NCBI GenBank assembly: GCA_937892835.1
Contig: CALBHM010000226.1
Coordinates: 1-8,487, forward strand
DNA from: an uncultured Ruminococcus sp.
GTDB lineage: Bacteria > Bacillota > Clostridia > Oscillospirales > Acutalibacteraceae
DNA length: 8,487 bases
Reading direction: 5' to 3'
Of this stretch, positions 6,621 to 8,487 are shown piece by piece. The notes under the pieces were generated by a model, which had not been told where the DNA came from, ran no database searches, and saw nothing but the letters and a program-made list of their open reading frames with translations. How positions within the stretch are numbered: the stretch's first letter is position 1; every line of letters begins with the position of its first letter. A program made the position numbers and the translations under genes.

Positions 6621-6653
6621 AAAGTAAGACCTGCTTTGTCGGGTCTTATTTTT
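6621..6653 (+). terminator. Rho-independent terminator after the transporter
   Basis: The stem TAAGACC (6625-6631) pairs with GGTCTTA (6642-6648) around a 10-nt loop and is followed by a run of five Ts. An A-rich left flank can pair with the T run. It begins 5 nt after the transporter stop. Confidence 0.8.
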
Positions 6654-6673
6654 AACCGCAAAAGATATAAAAA

Positions 6674-6708
6674 CGGATTATATATTTTTGTATATAAGGC
6701 CGATTTTT
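6674..6708 (+). terminator. Second, AT-rich hairpin with T tail
   Basis: TTATATA (6678-6684) pairs with TATATAA (6691-6697), closed further out by CGG (6674-6676) with CCG (6700-6702) across a small internal loop, then ATTTTT. This is a possible back-up terminator that separates the transporter from the polysaccharide operon. Confidence 0.4.
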
Positions 6709-6730
6709 GACACACGGAGATATAATTATA

Positions 6731-6758
6731 TTGACAATCTGCTGTTTTGTAGTATAAT
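6731..6758 (+). promoter_or_regulatory. Strong sigma-A promoter of the polysaccharide operon
   Basis: Perfect consensus boxes, TTGACA at 6731-6736 and TATAAT at 6753-6758, with a 16-nt spacer. The predicted start is at about 6765, leaving a leader of about 80 nt before the first glycosyltransferase. A second TTGACA at 6707-6712 has no well-spaced -10 box. Confidence 0.85.
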
Positions 6759-6765
6759 ACAATAG

Positions 6766-6830
6766 TCTATTTGCGGAGTGGAATAATGTACCTTTGCAGG
6801 TTTATTTGTCCGTAATTCTCAAACAATAGA
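6766..6830 (+). promoter_or_regulatory. Structured leader RNA of the polysaccharide operon
   Basis: The first 65 nt of the predicted transcript can close on themselves: TCTA (6766-6769) with TAGA (6827-6830), TTTG (6770-6773) with CAAA (6820-6823), and CGGA (6774-6777) with TCCG (6809-6812), with bulges between; ACCT/AGGT (6790-6793, 6798-6801) forms a small inner hairpin. The ribosome binding site of the first gene starts 2 nt after this structure. No intrinsic terminator is seen in it. The fold is drawn by eye and may be chance. Confidence 0.3.
6786..6815 (+). other. Possible 9-codon leader ORF
   Basis: ATG at 6786-6788 opens a 9-residue frame (MYLCRFICP) ending in TAA at 6813-6815. GGAG at 6775-6778 sits 7 nt before it, which is ideal spacing. 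It lies wholly within the leader of the polysaccharide operon. It could be a leader peptide whose translation opens the leader fold, or a coincidence. Confidence 0.25.
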
Positions 6831-6845
6831 TAAGAGGTTTTTACG

Positions 6846-7532
6846 ATGGTATCCGTTGTTCTTGCTGCATACAAGGGCGAAAAATATATTGCCGCTCAGG
6901 TTAAGTCGATTGTTTCTCAATTAGGCGAAAACGATGAGCTGATAATTTCCGATGATTTTCCATCTGGCAAAACAATAGACGCTGTTTCTGATTTGATGAA
7001 AAAAGACAAGCGCATTGTTTATATCGAGGGACCTCAAAAGGGAGTTATCAGAAATTTTGAATATGCGATTTCAAAGGCTCGGGGCGATTATATTTTCCTT
7101 GCCGATCAGGATGATGTTTGGCTTGACGGAAAAATAAAAACCGTTATGAGCGAGCTTGAAAACGGCGTTGACCTTGTTCTTCACAACGCAAAGATAACTG
7201 ACGGTGAGCTTCATGAAACAGGGGAGACCGCTTTTGAAATAAATAAAACCGAAAAAGGTTTTTTAAGAAATATAATTAAGAATTCATATCAAGGATGTTG
7301 TATGGCTTTTTGTTCGGGACTGAAGAAGTATATTCTGCCTTTTCCTGCGAAGATTCCAATGCACGATCAGTGGATCGGTCTTATGGCAGAAAAACACGGC
7401 AAGGTCGGTTTGATTGAAAAGCCTTTGATTTTATATCGTCGCCACGGCGACAATGTTACGGGTAACGGCAGCGATTTTGTTACAAAGCTGAAATGGAGAG
7501 CGGATATTATTTTATCCGTTATCGGACGCTGA
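6846..7532 (+). CDS. Family 2 glycosyltransferase (GT-A fold), short form
   Basis: 228-aa cytoplasmic glycosyltransferase that should transfer a sugar from a nucleotide donor to a growing surface polysaccharide or lipid-linked acceptor. The N-terminal Rossmann-like part starts VSVVLAAYKGEKYI; SDD at 35-37 holds the nucleotide-binding aspartates; DQDDVW at 87-92 contains the metal-binding DxD; MHDQW at 172-176 supplies the likely catalytic base, D174; and LYRRHGDNVTG at 196-206 is the conserved C-terminal block of rhamnosyltransferase-like GT2 enzymes. Two oddities: the usual DDGSxD loop reads DDFPSGKT, and the protein ends soon after the RRHGDNVTG block where many relatives carry a further helical tail. 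Only 30 nt separate its stop from the next gene, so no lost tail is hidden there. The start is supported by AAGAGG at 6832-6837, 8 nt before ATG. It is the first gene of the operon. Donor and acceptor are unknown. Confidence 0.85.
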   Translation: MVSVVLAAYKGEKYIAAQVKSIVSQLGENDELIISDDFPSGKTIDAVSDLMKKDKRIVYIEGPQKGVIRNFEYAISKARGDYIFLADQDDVWLDGKIKTVMSELENGVDLVLHNAKITDGELHETGETAFEINKTEKGFLRNIIKNSYQGCCMAFCSGLKKYILPFPAKIPMHDQWIGLMAEKHGKVGLIEKPLILYRRHGDNVTGNGSDFVTKLKWRADIILSVIGR

Positions 7533-7562
7533 TGTTGCTTTAAAAGGAAAGTAGGTTAGTAT

Positions 7563-8324
7563 ATGTACAATATGGTTACGGGAAGTATTGTTACTTATAA
7601 CAATATTTCCACCATAGCCAAAACGCTTGAGACTCTGTTCAACGAAACACAGGATGTTGACTTTAAGCTTTATGTTGTCGACAACGGTTCAAGCGACGGT
7701 ACGCCGGAATATATTGAGAAGAATTTTCCTCAGGTTTCGGTTATCAGAAGCGGAAAAAATGTCGGCTTCGGTGCAGGTCATAACATAGTTATTAATTCGA
7801 TTGATTCAAGCTATCATGCAATTATAAATCCCGATATAGTTCTCAGGGAAAATGCAATCAAAAAAATGGTTGATTATATGGAGGAGAACACCGATATCGG
7901 TCTTCTTTCGCCGAGGATTTGCTTCCCGGACGGAAGAGATCAGATCCTCGGAAAGCGAAATCCGCAGCTAAAATATTTGGTTGCCAGCAGGCTTAGGGGT
8001 GATGAGCCGAGTAAGCTGCTAAAGGAGTATGCAATGCTCGATTGCGACCTTTCAAAGCCGATTCGGATTGAAAACGCAACAGGCTGTTTTATGCTGTTGA
8101 GAACCGATTTGATCAAAAAAATCGGTGGATTTGATGACGGATATTTTATGTATTTTGAGGATGCCGATCTTGCAAGACGGGTTAACGAGGTTTCAAAGTG
8201 CGTATATTATCCGTATGCGATTGTTAACCACGTTTGGGGCAGGGAGAGTAAAAGAAATCTTAAGCTGATGTGTGTACACATTGATTCTATGTTCAGATAC
8301 TTCCGCAAATGGAAAACGATATGA
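7563..8324 (+). CDS. Family 2 glycosyltransferase, WbbL/rhamnosyltransferase-like
   Basis: 253-aa GT-A glycosyltransferase of the WbbL/RfbF-like group, which often adds L-rhamnose to lipid-linked polysaccharide intermediates at the cytoplasmic membrane face. Visible motifs in order: SIVTYNN at 8-14, VDNGSSDGT at 39-47 (nucleotide binding), NVGFGAGHN at 66-74, NPD at 89-91 (metal-binding position), the ATGCFMLLR strand at 172-180, and GGFDDGYFMYFEDADL at 188-203, with the ED pair (199-200) as likely catalytic base, then NHVWGRESKRN at 222-232. The length is near the lower end for the family but the core is complete. The start is a little uncertain: the ATG at 7563 has only TAGG 7 nt upstream (a better AAAGGAAAG lies further off), and an ATG three codons in (7572) would also fit. 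Its stop overlaps the ribosome binding site of the ABC permease gene, so the genes are translationally close. Rhamnose is an inference from family resemblance. Confidence 0.87.
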   Translation: MYNMVTGSIVTYNNISTIAKTLETLFNETQDVDFKLYVVDNGSSDGTPEYIEKNFPQVSVIRSGKNVGFGAGHNIVINSIDSSYHAIINPDIVLRENAIKKMVDYMEENTDIGLLSPRICFPDGRDQILGKRNPQLKYLVASRLRGDEPSKLLKEYAMLDCDLSKPIRIENATGCFMLLRTDLIKKIGGFDDGYFMYFEDADLARRVNEVSKCVYYPYAIVNHVWGRESKRNLKLMCVHIDSMFRYFRKWKTI

Positions 8325-8333
8325 GGTGATACA

Positions 8334-8487
8334 ATGGAAGAAAAATCGAAGAAAATTCCATTTAAACAGTATGCGAAAAATGCGTACAAGTACAGATACC
8401 TGATGCAGGAGATTGTTCGTAAAAACGTTAAGCTTCAATACAGAAATTCATTTCTCGGAATTTTCTGGACGATGCTTCAGCCCTTTC
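8334..8487 (+). CDS. ABC-2 polysaccharide-export permease, N-terminal part (cut by window edge)
   Basis: The first 51 codons of a gene that continues past the window. The start ATG at 8334 has GAGGTG (8323-8328) 5 nt upstream, overlapping the stop of the preceding glycosyltransferase. The visible protein begins with a basic, amphipathic segment, then LMQEIVRKNVKLQYRNSFLG followed by IFWTMLQPF. This matches the start of Wzm/TagG/RfbA-type permeases, whose hallmark is a cytoplasmic (I/V)-x-R-x-x-K-x-x-Y-x-x-S-x-L-G-x-x-W-x-x-L-x-P lead-in to the first membrane helix. Such permeases pair with an ATPase (Wzt/TagH type), expected just downstream, to flip finished undecaprenyl-linked polysaccharide or teichoic acid across the membrane. 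With two glycosyltransferases directly upstream, a surface-polysaccharide role is likely. The exact polymer cannot be told. Confidence 0.85.
   Translation, partial: MEEKSKKIPFKQYAKNAYKYRYLMQEIVRKNVKLQYRNSFLGIFWTMLQPF

Noticed and set aside
6245..6715. A 156-codon minus-strand frame over the end of the transporter gene
   Set aside because: It is antisense to a well-supported membrane protein and crosses its terminator; no family features are visible.

Overview
The window looks like chromosomal DNA of a low-to-mid GC Gram-positive bacterium, most likely a Clostridia member of the Ruminococcus/Oscillospiraceae kind. The grounds are strong AGGAGG-type ribosome binding sites 5-8 nt before most starts, vegetative promoters close to TTGACA-N16/17-TATAAT, and the character of the proteins. 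The genus is inference; no rRNA or tRNA is present to anchor it. All the genes look intact except the last, which runs off the window.

Layout. (1) 16-3223, plus strand: a tight three-gene set coding for an acyl-adenylating ligase, a free-standing condensation-type acyltransferase with HHxxxD, and a 74-aa carrier protein. Together they form a dissociated NRPS-like or acyl-transfer module: activate an acid, load it on the carrier, pass it to an unknown acceptor. The set may begin upstream of the window and ends at a two-way terminator (about 3236-3271). (2) 3283-4716, minus strand: two tandem MgtC/SapB-family membrane proteins read from one near-consensus promoter (-35 at 4834-4839, -10 at 4811-4816), with a 9-bp hairpin in the leader and a palindrome just upstream of the -35. 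(3) 4898-5086, plus: a 62-aa polar protein I cannot assign. (4) 5207-6616, plus: a 12-helix MFS transporter, resembling the GPH sugar:cation group, whose promoter is overlapped by a perfect 10-bp inverted repeat, an operator candidate. (5) From 6731 to the right edge, plus: a new operon with a near-consensus promoter, a structured leader holding a possible 9-codon ORF, two family-2 glycosyltransferases (the second of the WbbL/rhamnosyltransferase kind) and the start of an ABC-2 polysaccharide-export permease. This is the beginning of a cell-surface polysaccharide cluster that continues past the window.

There is no CRISPR array, insertion sequence or phage gene. The most interesting parts are the dissociated ligase/condensation/carrier trio, the control elements around the mgtC pair and the transporter, the unassigned 62-aa protein, and the leader of the polysaccharide operon. 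No gene-free stretch exceeds 300 bases.
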